Part shown: positions 43,059-51,016 of the stretch, one piece after another
How the letters are laid out: every line of letters starts with the position of its first letter
Numbering within the stretch: the first letter of the stretch is position 1
NCBI GenBank assembly: GCA_045119215.1
Contig: JBGVDD010000085.1
Location: forward strand, 1-64,000
Length of the DNA stretch: 64,000 nucleotides
Direction of reading: 5' to 3'
Source: RUG11237 sp045119215
GTDB lineage: Bacteria > Bacillota > Clostridia > Lachnospirales > Lachnospiraceae
Position numbers and translations under genes: made by a program
Notes under the pieces: generated by a model
Seen by the model: the letters and a program-made list of their open reading frames with translations, nothing else
Databases searched by the model: none
What the model was told of the DNA's origin: nothing

Positions 43059-44219
43059 TTATTTCTTCCTCACATTTCCCTGCTTATAAAACTTTGGCAG
43101 GCGTTTTGATATCATACACAGACGTTCGCTATGAACTAAATCTATGTGATGACGCTCTAATATCTCCAGAATTGTTACGCCTGGCTTATCCCCGATAATT
43201 GTAATTTCATCTCCACACTGGATATCGCTATTCTCCGGCACTTCTATACAGCTTTGATCCATACAAGGTTCTTCTGCTATCTCATACAATTTATCCTTGA
43301 TATTTACTTTAATTTTTTTCTGTGTGAGAAGAAACGGACAATCCCAGTATCCCAACAAAAATCTGAGAATTTTTCTTCTGCCTTTTGTATGTTCCTCTCT
43401 CTGCTGTTGTCGATAGGAGATCAAATTACTTCCTTTTACCCTGGTAATATTTGCCACCTTGGACTTTACCGATAATAAAGGCTTCACGCCATAGGATTTG
43501 TCAGGATGAAAAGGCAGACCATATAGAGCAGTTCCGCTTCTTACCATATCAAACTGATATTCCGGAAACTGGAAAATCAGTGGGGAATTTTCTGCATGAA
43601 TTATCATTTGCTCCCTGTTTTTGGCAGGAATCTTATTCACCAGTTCTCTAAAACATTCCAATTCCTCTCTCGTCTGTTCCAAAACAAACTGATATCCCGA
43701 ATACAGATGGGTATACATTCCCACAATTTTCACTCCCGGATACTGAAAGACCTGATTCATCTGTTCTTCCATGCATTCTTTTCCAATCCCCATGCCGGTT
43801 TCATATAAATCAACTCTTACATGCACCATATATTCTTTCTTTTCTCTCTGTGCCCTTCGGGAGAGATCATCCAAAAATTCTATATCGTAAGCGGAATAAA
43901 TCCAATATTCTCTAAACTCCACTTCATCCATTGTCATTCTGTCAAGGATAAGAATGGGCAGTTCTCCCGCTACTGTCTGGATTTCATATGCTTCCTGTTT
44001 TTTTCCTACGATAACCATGGAAATCAATTGATGTTCTCTTAGTGCACCCACAATCTCCACCGCCCCATGACCATAGGCGTCTGCTTTTACCACTGCTCCT
44101 AACCCAGTCCCTTTTCTTAATATTTTTCTTATGATATTTGCGTTTTGTACTAATTGATCCAAATCAATCTCTGCCCACGCCGACAAATATTGCTGCTGTA
44201 CCTTTTCCTCTAAACCCAT
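43059..44219 (-). CDS. Alanine-racemase homologue (fold-type III PLP enzyme) in the peptide-export operon
   Basis: A 386-residue protein with AAGGA upstream. SAWAEIDLDQLVQNANII and GAVVKADAYGHGAVEI give the PLP lysine loop of alanine racemases; the TIM barrel follows (MVHVRVDLYETGMGIGKE, VGMYTHLYSGY, IIHAENSPLIFQFPEYQFDM, RSGTALYGLPF). The C-terminal beta domain keeps CMDQ and a tyrosine in LLGYWDCPF where Alr has GYxDGYP, so the DGYP half is changed. A linker of basic residues (QQQREEHTKGRRKILRF) is unusual. It may still make D-alanine, or act on another amino acid or a peptide. It is 18 nt behind the second ABC transporter and abuts the 501-residue gene. Confidence 0.85.
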   Translation of the reverse strand: MGLEEKVQQQYLSAWAEIDLDQLVQNANIIRKILRKGTGLGAVVKADAYGHGAVEIVGALREHQLISMVIVGKKQEAYEIQTVAGELPILILDRMTMDEVEFREYWIYSAYDIEFLDDLSRRAQREKKEYMVHVRVDLYETGMGIGKECMEEQMNQVFQYPGVKIVGMYTHLYSGYQFVLEQTREELECFRELVNKIPAKNREQMIIHAENSPLIFQFPEYQFDMVRSGTALYGLPFHPDKSYGVKPLLSVKSKVANITRVKGSNLISYRQQQREEHTKGRRKILRFLLGYWDCPFLLTQKKIKVNIKDKLYEIAEEPCMDQSCIEVPENSDIQCGDEITIIGDKPGVTILEILERHHIDLVHSERLCMISKRLPKFYKQGNVRKK

Positions 44220-44237
44220 TTTCCATCTTCCTTTTTT

Positions 44238-46415
44238 CTATACAAGCTGACGTTTTGCTAATGCGGCAAACCCTCCGTTTCGCTCCATTAGTTCTTCATA
44301 AGTTCCATCTTCTGATACATGGCCATTTTCCATAAACAAGATACGATCACATTTTTTGATAGTTGACAATCTATGTGCAATCACAATCCTTGTTCCCTTC
44401 ATCTGTTCAATGGATTTTACCACAACTGCCTGTGTAAGGTTATCTAATGCGCTGGTTGCCTCATCAAACAACAAAATATCCGGATTCATTGCCAGTACCC
44501 TGGATATCAAAACACGCTGTTTCTGTCCCCCCGACAGCCCTCCGGCATTCTCTGACACCATAGTAAACATTCCCATAGGCATTGCTTCAATGTCCTCTGC
44601 AAGTCCCGCTACTTTTGCTGCTTCCCACGCCTCATCTATGGTTAACTCCGGATTACACAGAGAAATATTCGCAAATAAGTCTCCTTCAAATAGTTTTCCA
44701 TCCTGTAATACCGTCCCAATTCTTTTCCTCACAGAACGCAGATTAAGCATAGCTAAATCCTTTCCATCATAGTATATTGCACCTTTTTGTGGAGTTTCAA
44801 AACCTAAAAGCAAACGAAACAAGGTAGATTTTCCACAACCTGACGGTCCCACAATAGCAACATACTCTCCTGCCTTTATGGATACATTCATATCCTTAAG
44901 AACATAATCCATCTCTGGCTGATACTTGAAGCTTATATTCGAAAGTTCAATATCACCATTTAATTTATGTACCTTACTTCCCCCAGCACTACTTTCCTCT
45001 TTTTCCCTTAGAACCGGTTCTACCATCTTTAATGCTGGAATCAGATACGCTACCAGGTCTGCCAAAATTCCCAGCTGGACTACTGCTGCTAATAAATTCC
45101 CAAAGGCTATCTGATAAGAAATATAGGAGGATGCACTGATTTCCTTTTTGTATATCACCTGGTATATAATCAAGGTTCCGCCTACTGTAATCAAATTGCG
45201 AATCGCTCCATAATACTTTGCTAACACCGGCTTTCGAAACTGGACTTCTACATGTTCTTTAAACATTTCTGACCATTTGGCAAAGACCCTGTTTTCTGCT
45301 CCACAAAGCTTTATTTTTCTGATACCTGAATAGACCTGATACAAAAAACCCGAAAGCTTAGCATTGATTTCATTCTCCTTCTGATTACTTTTCATACTTA
45401 TACATGCATTTTCCAATGTAATAACAATAAGCAGAAGCAGAATCAGACAAGAGGGTCCTAGCAAAGCACCAGACAATAAATGAATCTGAAACAAATACAC
45501 ACCGGAAAATATAAGGGTAAGAACTGCAGGAACTAACCCCTTTTGTATAGCCTCACATAAGCTTCCTATCATAAATACACGATTGGACAAATCTCCCGAT
45601 TCATATTTTTTAAAAAAGCTGGCTGGCAGCCGAAACAGACGGTTCCACACTCCAGACTCAATCCACATTTTTCCAATATCTCCGGTTCTGATGACCCATA
45701 TTGTTCTAACCATATGAAACAAGCCAGTGGTAATCACCACCCCAAATAACAAAGCCATAACCGGTCCAATATCCTTTCTTGTGCCAGATGGAATTACCGT
45801 ATCAAAAATAAACTGGTTTACAAAGGGTACTACCGTACCCATAATTGCCACGGCAAACGCTAACATAATTAGAACAAACCAATCCTGCCAGCCATAGGGT
45901 CTCCATATAACCTTTAGAAATGATTTCACACTAAGATTCTCATTCTGAAATGGAGGATATAGACAAAATGCTTCTGTTTCAAAATTTTGCACCATCTGCT
46001 TTGTCACCTTTTTTTCTACCCCGGTATCTTCCTCCATGTATTTGTAGCCGCCACTCTTTGCCGGAAATAATACCTGGTACTTTTCCCGCTCTCTTTCTTT
46101 TATCAGCAGTGGAAAAGATTCTCTTTTGTACCAGTTTTTTTCCAACTTCACTATTCTTTTTAGGATACCGGCGCTATCCAGAATATACTCCAGCCGCTCC
46201 GATTCTTTTACTTCCTCCCCAACTTCAATATGCTCCATATGAAAGTAATCTAACACCTGGTTTGCCAGATATTCTGTATCGGTTTCTAAAATACTTCTTC
46301 TTTTTCTTTCTTTGCAGGAAGTATCTACTATGCTGCGCACCCCTGCCACTGCATCTTCATATATCTGCTGGTCTATTTTCTTTTGCTGATTTACTGTTTC
46401 CTTAAAATTCTTCAT
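44238..46415 (-). CDS. NHLM-type ABC transporter, ATP-binding/permease protein without C39 domain
   Basis: A 725-residue exporter half. Residues 1-150 form a soluble N-terminal domain typical in length of the NHLM-system ATP-binding partner rather than of a C39 peptidase (no catalytic Cys/His pair). Six membrane helices (about 170-440, KVIWRPYGWQDWFVLIMLAF onwards) precede an ABC domain with GPSGCGKST (near 522), LSGGQKQRVLISR, and ILLFDEATSALD. It lies 8 nt behind the C39 transporter. In known NHLM bacteriocin clusters this protein accompanies the peptidase-containing one; they probably work as a heterodimer. Confidence 0.9.
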   Translation of the reverse strand: MKNFKETVNQQKKIDQQIYEDAVAGVRSIVDTSCKERKRRSILETDTEYLANQVLDYFHMEHIEVGEEVKESERLEYILDSAGILKRIVKLEKNWYKRESFPLLIKEREREKYQVLFPAKSGGYKYMEEDTGVEKKVTKQMVQNFETEAFCLYPPFQNENLSVKSFLKVIWRPYGWQDWFVLIMLAFAVAIMGTVVPFVNQFIFDTVIPSGTRKDIGPVMALLFGVVITTGLFHMVRTIWVIRTGDIGKMWIESGVWNRLFRLPASFFKKYESGDLSNRVFMIGSLCEAIQKGLVPAVLTLIFSGVYLFQIHLLSGALLGPSCLILLLLIVITLENACISMKSNQKENEINAKLSGFLYQVYSGIRKIKLCGAENRVFAKWSEMFKEHVEVQFRKPVLAKYYGAIRNLITVGGTLIIYQVIYKKEISASSYISYQIAFGNLLAAVVQLGILADLVAYLIPALKMVEPVLREKEESSAGGSKVHKLNGDIELSNISFKYQPEMDYVLKDMNVSIKAGEYVAIVGPSGCGKSTLFRLLLGFETPQKGAIYYDGKDLAMLNLRSVRKRIGTVLQDGKLFEGDLFANISLCNPELTIDEAWEAAKVAGLAEDIEAMPMGMFTMVSENAGGLSGGQKQRVLISRVLAMNPDILLFDEATSALDNLTQAVVVKSIEQMKGTRIVIAHRLSTIKKCDRILFMENGHVSEDGTYEELMERNGGFAALAKRQLV

Positions 46416-46423
46416 TTTTCACC

Positions 46424-48580
46424 CTAATCCTCACTACGAATCAACTTAGCATAAATTCCTTCCTGATTCTTTAAGCTTTCGTGTGTACCTCTTTGTACTT
46501 CTTTTCCTCTATCCAAAACTATAATCTGGTCTGCATCACGTATCGTAGATAATCTGTGAGCCACAATAAGACAAGTAATGTTTCTTGCTTTCACAGCCTC
46601 CATAACATTTTGCTCCGTAAGAGGATCCAATGCACTTGTAGCCTCATCCATAATCAGTATGGATGGATTGGTAACCAGTGCCCTTGCAATTTCTATTCTT
46701 TGTCTCTGTCCCCCTGACAGATTTCCGCCTCCCTCCGTAAGAAGATAATCCAATCCTTCCGGATGTTTCATAATATCTTCATAAATTCCGGCTTCTTTGC
46801 AGGCACAAATAATCTCCTTATCCTGAATTCCAGGATTCCAAAGTGTAATATTATTTCTGACGGTATCCTTGAAAATAACAATATCCTGATCCACAATACT
46901 AATACTATTCACAAATGCATATCTATCAATCTCACTACGTTTTTTTCCATCATATAAAATTTCCCCGGTTCTTACTTCATAAAGACCGGTAATCAAATTT
47001 GCAATGGTGGATTTGCCACTGCCGCTTCCCCCTACTAATGCCACCATCTTCCCAGGATTTAATTCCAATGAAAAGTTTTCAATCAATGGTGCTGCCAAAG
47101 GGTTATATCCAAAAGAAATCTCCTTTAATTCTATCTTTCCAGACAATTTTTCTTTGGATAAATCCTCACTCTCAAAACCATCCATTCCAATATCCTCAGG
47201 ATACTGCTTTACATCTTCAATACGTTCCATTTTTCCTGCCATTAAATGTATATCATCCAACACCTCAAGTACCTTTTCCACCGGGTCCATAAATGCATGA
47301 TAAAATCCCTGAAACGCCATAAGCATACCTATCGTAAAGTTTCCTGACATAATATGAAATACTCCAATAATCAAAATACAGGCACCACATAAATCCGATA
47401 ACAGAGAAGGCAAAACAGACATCACAGCATTTTTGCTGCTCAGCTGCTGTTTGGTATTGTCATACTTTGTCTGATATCCTGCAATCTTTCTAAAATATCC
47501 CTCCTCTGAGCCACTGGCTTTAATCGTTTCAATCATGGAGATTCCCGCCATGGCTGTCCCAGCTAACTTACCTTCATCCCTTGCCATCGCTTTATTTTCG
47601 TTCTCGTTTTGCTTGCCAACCTTACGGGCAACCATAAAATTTATCATAACAATGCATACAACAATCCCCGCTATCACCACATCATAATATATGAGAATAG
47701 CAAAATAGATTACTGCCATAACTCCGCTGATAATAGCCGGACATACCTTTTCAAACAACACATTTGCCACTTCGTCATTATCCCTTTGACGACTGCTGAT
47801 GTCTCCTGGAGCCCGCTGTCCAAAAAAAGTCACCGGAAGCTTTAGTGTATGCTGCAAAAATTCCATACTTAACTCTACTGTCATCTTTCCCTTCATTAGA
47901 TTCAATAAAGCTTTCTGAAAAACTTCCAGACCAAAAGTCAAAATAAGCACTGTACTCATAGCATACACTAAGATGCTCATCCAGTTTTGGGAGTGTTCTA
48001 ATAAAATATAATCCGTAAAAATTCTTGTAAAAATAGGAATGGACATACCAAGCAGCACAATCATTAACCCTGTAAGACACATAATTACACTGTCTATACG
48101 ATATCCAATCATATTCTTTTTCAGAAAATCCTTCACTCTCTTTGGTTTGCCTTCCGTTTTGAAATCTTCTCCCGGCTGAAAGGTAAGTACAACCCCGGTA
48201 AAGGATTTTTCAAACTGTTCCATCTCAACCCTGGTTCTTCCTATGGCTGGATCATTTAATATGGCATAATCTTTTTCAAAACCAACCAATACCACAAAAT
48301 GGTTGAAATTCCAATGAATAATTGCAGGAAAATCCTCTGCTTTCTCCTTTAATTTTTCCACATTGCATTTAAATGCCTTTACCTGCATTCCATGATGTTT
48401 TCCTGCCATTGCTATATTTTTCGCATTACTACCGTCCCTGGAAACACCACAGTCCACACGTAACCGCTCCAATGGAATATATCTTCCATAAGTTGCCAAA
48501 ATCATTCCCAAAGATGCAGCCCCACATTCTAATGCTTCCATCTGCAAAATAACAGGTACCTTTTTCTTCTGCTTCCCCAT
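46424..48580 (-). CDS. C39-peptidase ABC transporter (NHLM bacteriocin exporter type)
   Basis: A 718-residue processing exporter with AGGAGG before the ATG. The N-terminal C39 peptidase (1-140) has Cys19 in MEALECGAASLGMILATYGR, His in IIHWNFNHFVVLVGF and Asp in LNDPAIGR, the full Cys-His-Asp set that cuts after GG leaders. Six membrane helices (about 160-430) and an ABC domain with GGSGSGKST (near 518), LSGGQRQRIEIARAL and ILIMDEATSALD follow. Such proteins cut off the leader and export the peptide through the same pore. The predicted substrate, with a leader ending VAGG, is encoded at 50852-51004. Confidence 0.93.
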   Translation of the reverse strand: MGKQKKKVPVILQMEALECGAASLGMILATYGRYIPLERLRVDCGVSRDGSNAKNIAMAGKHHGMQVKAFKCNVEKLKEKAEDFPAIIHWNFNHFVVLVGFEKDYAILNDPAIGRTRVEMEQFEKSFTGVVLTFQPGEDFKTEGKPKRVKDFLKKNMIGYRIDSVIMCLTGLMIVLLGMSIPIFTRIFTDYILLEHSQNWMSILVYAMSTVLILTFGLEVFQKALLNLMKGKMTVELSMEFLQHTLKLPVTFFGQRAPGDISSRQRDNDEVANVLFEKVCPAIISGVMAVIYFAILIYYDVVIAGIVVCIVMINFMVARKVGKQNENENKAMARDEGKLAGTAMAGISMIETIKASGSEEGYFRKIAGYQTKYDNTKQQLSSKNAVMSVLPSLLSDLCGACILIIGVFHIMSGNFTIGMLMAFQGFYHAFMDPVEKVLEVLDDIHLMAGKMERIEDVKQYPEDIGMDGFESEDLSKEKLSGKIELKEISFGYNPLAAPLIENFSLELNPGKMVALVGGSGSGKSTIANLITGLYEVRTGEILYDGKKRSEIDRYAFVNSISIVDQDIVIFKDTVRNNITLWNPGIQDKEIICACKEAGIYEDIMKHPEGLDYLLTEGGGNLSGGQRQRIEIARALVTNPSILIMDEATSALDPLTEQNVMEAVKARNITCLIVAHRLSTIRDADQIIVLDRGKEVQRGTHESLKNQEGIYAKLIRSED

Positions 48581-48589
48581 CGTTACCTC

Positions 48590-49507
48590 CTATGGTAAGA
48601 ACAATTCCACTGGTTTTACATTTTCCGTGACAATCTGTATATTACATAAAGTACCAATATCTACTGTCAAATCTTCCCCATTTACATTTGACCAGGCAAA
48701 TTTGTTCTTAGAATTTTCATCAATATACATGGAAATTCGAATTTCCACGCAACTAGTGTCCGGCAGGATATCTTTGATATACTCAGTATTTCCATAAAAC
48801 TGTTGTAAGCTCTCTGTAGTCACAGGCATAGTTCCAATAGAGGAAATATATCCTTTCATGTAACCATATTTCTCACGCTGGACATATGCCGGACATACCT
48901 GTGCCTCCATACCCTCAGATAACTGATTTGCATTCACCAAGGGTAAATAACCAATAATCTCCCTGCTGTTACTTGCTTCGTTATTGATTAAAACACTGGC
49001 TACCTGGTCTCCAGCTTCAATTTTCTGATTCATGGTTACCACATTTTGTAATGTTCCTGACTTTGATGCACGAACCAGGGAAGTCTGTTCATATTCATTA
49101 TATAATCTTTCTAATTCCATCTGTAGCTTTTTCTGTTCTGCCACGTCCTGTGTTTCCTCAAGCTGTTTCCTGCACACTTCAATCTTTGTCAGACATTCCT
49201 GGTTTGGAATGACTGCAATCACATCTTTGCTTTCTACTGTGTCTCCATTAGAGTAAATGACATCCTGTACATTTCCTGAAATCTGTGCTGTCACAGTCTC
49301 AACACCTAATTGCGGAAACACAATCCCGTCAATGTTGATTGACTGATTGATATTTCCAAAGAAAGCCCAGTATACAAATCCTCCAAATGCAATTACCAAG
49401 GCAAGGAAGAATATCCACATGTGTGGCTTCATCACTTTAATCTGTTGGTTTAATTGCTCTGGGGCTGCCAATTCATCCAATGCCGATTTTTGAAATATCT
49501 CTGTCAT
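48590..49507 (-). CDS. HlyD-type membrane fusion protein (NHLM secretion protein)
   Basis: A 305-residue protein with TAAGGAG upstream. The N-terminal block SALDELAAPEQLNQQIKVMK is characteristic of NHLM secretion proteins; a membrane helix follows (about 31-50), then the lipoyl/barrel-sandwich half (VFPQLGVETVTAQISGNVQD), a short coiled coil (ECLTKIEVCRKQLEETQDVA), the second sandwich half (VRASKSGTLQNVVTMNQKIE) and a beta-barrel. It would extend the exporter beyond the membrane. Short coiled coil fits a Gram-positive cell without outer membrane. 9 nt gap to the C39 gene. Confidence 0.88.
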   Translation of the reverse strand: MTEIFQKSALDELAAPEQLNQQIKVMKPHMWIFFLALVIAFGGFVYWAFFGNINQSINIDGIVFPQLGVETVTAQISGNVQDVIYSNGDTVESKDVIAVIPNQECLTKIEVCRKQLEETQDVAEQKKLQMELERLYNEYEQTSLVRASKSGTLQNVVTMNQKIEAGDQVASVLINNEASNSREIIGYLPLVNANQLSEGMEAQVCPAYVQREKYGYMKGYISSIGTMPVTTESLQQFYGNTEYIKDILPDTSCVEIRISMYIDENSKNKFAWSNVNGEDLTVDIGTLCNIQIVTENVKPVELFLP

Positions 49508-49535
49508 ATCTGCTCCTTATTTTATATATACATTT

Positions 49536-50669
49536 TTAATTTATAACAACAAATTCTTTGTTCTTTACTTTTAGAAACTGTGTTGTAATTCCTGTCATTC
49601 TCCCATCTTTATCAAAATGAATATGTCCTGAAGCGCCATCAAATCCTTCCTCCCGCTTCAATATAGAAATAACTTCCTCCGGAGTTTTACAATCACTCTT
49701 CACAATTTCACTCAGAATATACATAAGGTCATATCCCTGCATTGCTACATTTGACACATTACCTCCATAGTTCTTCTGATATTTTTTACGAAATTCTTTT
49801 GTCATCTGGTTTTCTTCAATAGAATAGGGTGCCGGAATCACCACTCCTTCCAGGATATCACCATATTTCTCTAAGGTTGATGTATTGTTCAAAGAATAAT
49901 CACTGAGAATCTGAATGTTTGGATTCTGTTCTTTTAAATATTTAATAATATCCAACATCCACGCAGTATCCGAATAAGTTAAGTGTGCAAGGTACACCCC
50001 ATCTACCTTGAGAGAATCCCACTGATAGTATAGGTTCTTTAATTCTATCATAGTATTGGGTCCTTGAATCATATCCACCACATTTACCCCATTCTCCTGT
50101 GCATTTCTCTGAAATCCCCGCATTTCAGATAACTCAAACGTGGTATCCGTATGGCTGCAGGCAATTCTTTTTAATCCATTCTCTCCACAGTAATCAGCCA
50201 CCGCCTTTCCCATATCCTGTGCACTGGTAAAAGCACTTAAAAAGTATCTGTATTCCCCTTCTAAAGTACTTTCATTACATCCCTGTATGGAAATAAATGG
50301 TTTTTTTGCCTCTTCAAACACAGGTGCCAAAGTGTCTATCACATCAAAATCCTGTACCGTCAAAACAGCTAACACAGAATCATCCTTTGCCAACATCCCC
50401 CCATACATAATACCTGTTTCGTACTCTCCTTTGTCATCCATATGTTCCAGACTAAGTTTAATTCCCCGCTGATCCAGTTCTTCTAATGCCAGGTCTATTC
50501 CATGAATCAGGGCTTCATCTGAGTAGACATAACTTTCTTTCCCCAAAATAACAATTTTATTTGCCTGCACATTGTTTGTTGTCTTTTCGAATGTTATATT
50601 CTGACACCCTACCAGAATAAAAATTACAAACATCAAAAAAGCCATTCCTCTTATCCTGATTTTTCCCAT
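49536..50669 (-). CDS. LivK-like (Peripla_BP_6) solute-binding lipoprotein heading the export operon
   Basis: I use the ATG at 50669, 6 nt behind GAGG; another ATG lies four codons up. The 377-residue protein has a lipoprotein signal (MGKIRIRGMAFLMFVIFILV, then GC, Cys22) and the bilobed fold of branched-chain amino-acid binding proteins: NKIVILGKESYVYSDEALIH, SVLAVLTVQDFDVIDTLAP, KPFISIQGCNESTLEGEYRY, VDGVYLAHLTYSDTAWM, NVAMQGYDLMYILSEIVK, FDGASGHIHFDKDGRM. No LivHMGF permease is nearby. Being 28 nt before the HlyD gene it is probably part of the peptide system, as a receptor, chaperone or immunity protein. This role is inferred. Confidence 0.87.
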   Translation of the reverse strand: MGKIRIRGMAFLMFVIFILVGCQNITFEKTTNNVQANKIVILGKESYVYSDEALIHGIDLALEELDQRGIKLSLEHMDDKGEYETGIMYGGMLAKDDSVLAVLTVQDFDVIDTLAPVFEEAKKPFISIQGCNESTLEGEYRYFLSAFTSAQDMGKAVADYCGENGLKRIACSHTDTTFELSEMRGFQRNAQENGVNVVDMIQGPNTMIELKNLYYQWDSLKVDGVYLAHLTYSDTAWMLDIIKYLKEQNPNIQILSDYSLNNTSTLEKYGDILEGVVIPAPYSIEENQMTKEFRKKYQKNYGGNVSNVAMQGYDLMYILSEIVKSDCKTPEEVISILKREEGFDGASGHIHFDKDGRMTGITTQFLKVKNKEFVVIN

Positions 50670-50699
50670 ATTTTCCCTCATTTCTACATATTTTTATTT

Positions 50700-50728
50700 A
50701 TTTTATCATATTTCTCGTCTTTTTTCAC
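50700..50728 (-). promoter_or_regulatory. Possible sigma-A promoter of the export operon
   Basis: On the minus strand GTGAAA (50728-50723), 17 nt, TAAAAT (50705-50700), 30 nt before the LivK-like ATG. The -35 matches only 4 of 6 bases. The position between the upstream terminator and the operon makes it plausible. Confidence 0.4.
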
Positions 50729-50804
50729 CCTTTTTTTGTTGAATTTTTACTTGAATTTCCATACGATAACCCACTTTTATCATCCTTTATGAACATCAAA
50801 ACAC

Positions 50805-50836
50805 AAAAAGAGCAGTCCACATCATGTGAACCGCCC
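50805..50836 (-). terminator. Terminator behind the double-glycine peptide gene
   Basis: On the minus strand GGGCGGTTCACA pairs with TGTGGACTGCTC (three G-U pairs) around a 3-nt TGA loop and is followed by TTTTTG. It lies 15 nt after the peptide stop codon and separates the giant-protein/peptide unit from the export operon. Confidence 0.8.
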
Positions 50837-50851
50837 CTTAAAATTTTCGTT

Positions 50852-51004
50852 TTACTGATTCATTTTATCAATGGTGCTTTGGCTGATATCCTGGGTTTCC
50901 TGCTTCTTCACCTTCCGCATTCCAGCACCTCCTGCTACCTTCTCCAAATCATCAAAATCTAATTCTTCCTCCATTGCTTCTACTTCTTTTTTCTTGTCTT
51001 CCAT
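50852..51004 (-). CDS. Double-glycine leader peptide, predicted substrate of the C39 exporter
   Basis: A 50-codon gene with AAGGAGAG 7 nt before its ATG. The product begins MEDKKKEVEAMEEE, continues LDFDDLEKVAGG (residues 15-26) and ends in a 24-residue core starting AGMRKVKKQE and ending STIDKMNQ. An acidic leader with L-D-F-D-D-L-E-K-V-A-G-G matches the known double-glycine pattern (Leu/Phe/Leu/Val at -12, -10, -7, -4) cut by C39 peptidases. The core has no Cys, so no lanthionine, thiazole or sactionine ring is expected; it has 5 Lys/Arg and several Ser/Thr/Gln. The gene is 12 nt behind the giant surface-protein gene and shares its terminator; the exporter operon begins 183 nt further on. 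Bacteriocin or signal: not decidable from sequence. Confidence 0.85.
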   Translation of the reverse strand: MEDKKKEVEAMEEELDFDDLEKVAGGAGMRKVKKQETQDISQSTIDKMNQ

Positions 51005-51016
51005 ACGAATCTCTCC

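Noticed and set aside
45950..46405. Plus-strand 151-codon open frame
   Set aside because: Antisense of the second ABC transporter's N-terminal domain; no start signal.
50852..51004. Nif11 or nitrile-hydratase type precursor for the NHLM exporter
   Set aside because: The leader is only 26 residues and has none of the long Nif11/nitrile hydratase leader; only the GG end and exporter type match.
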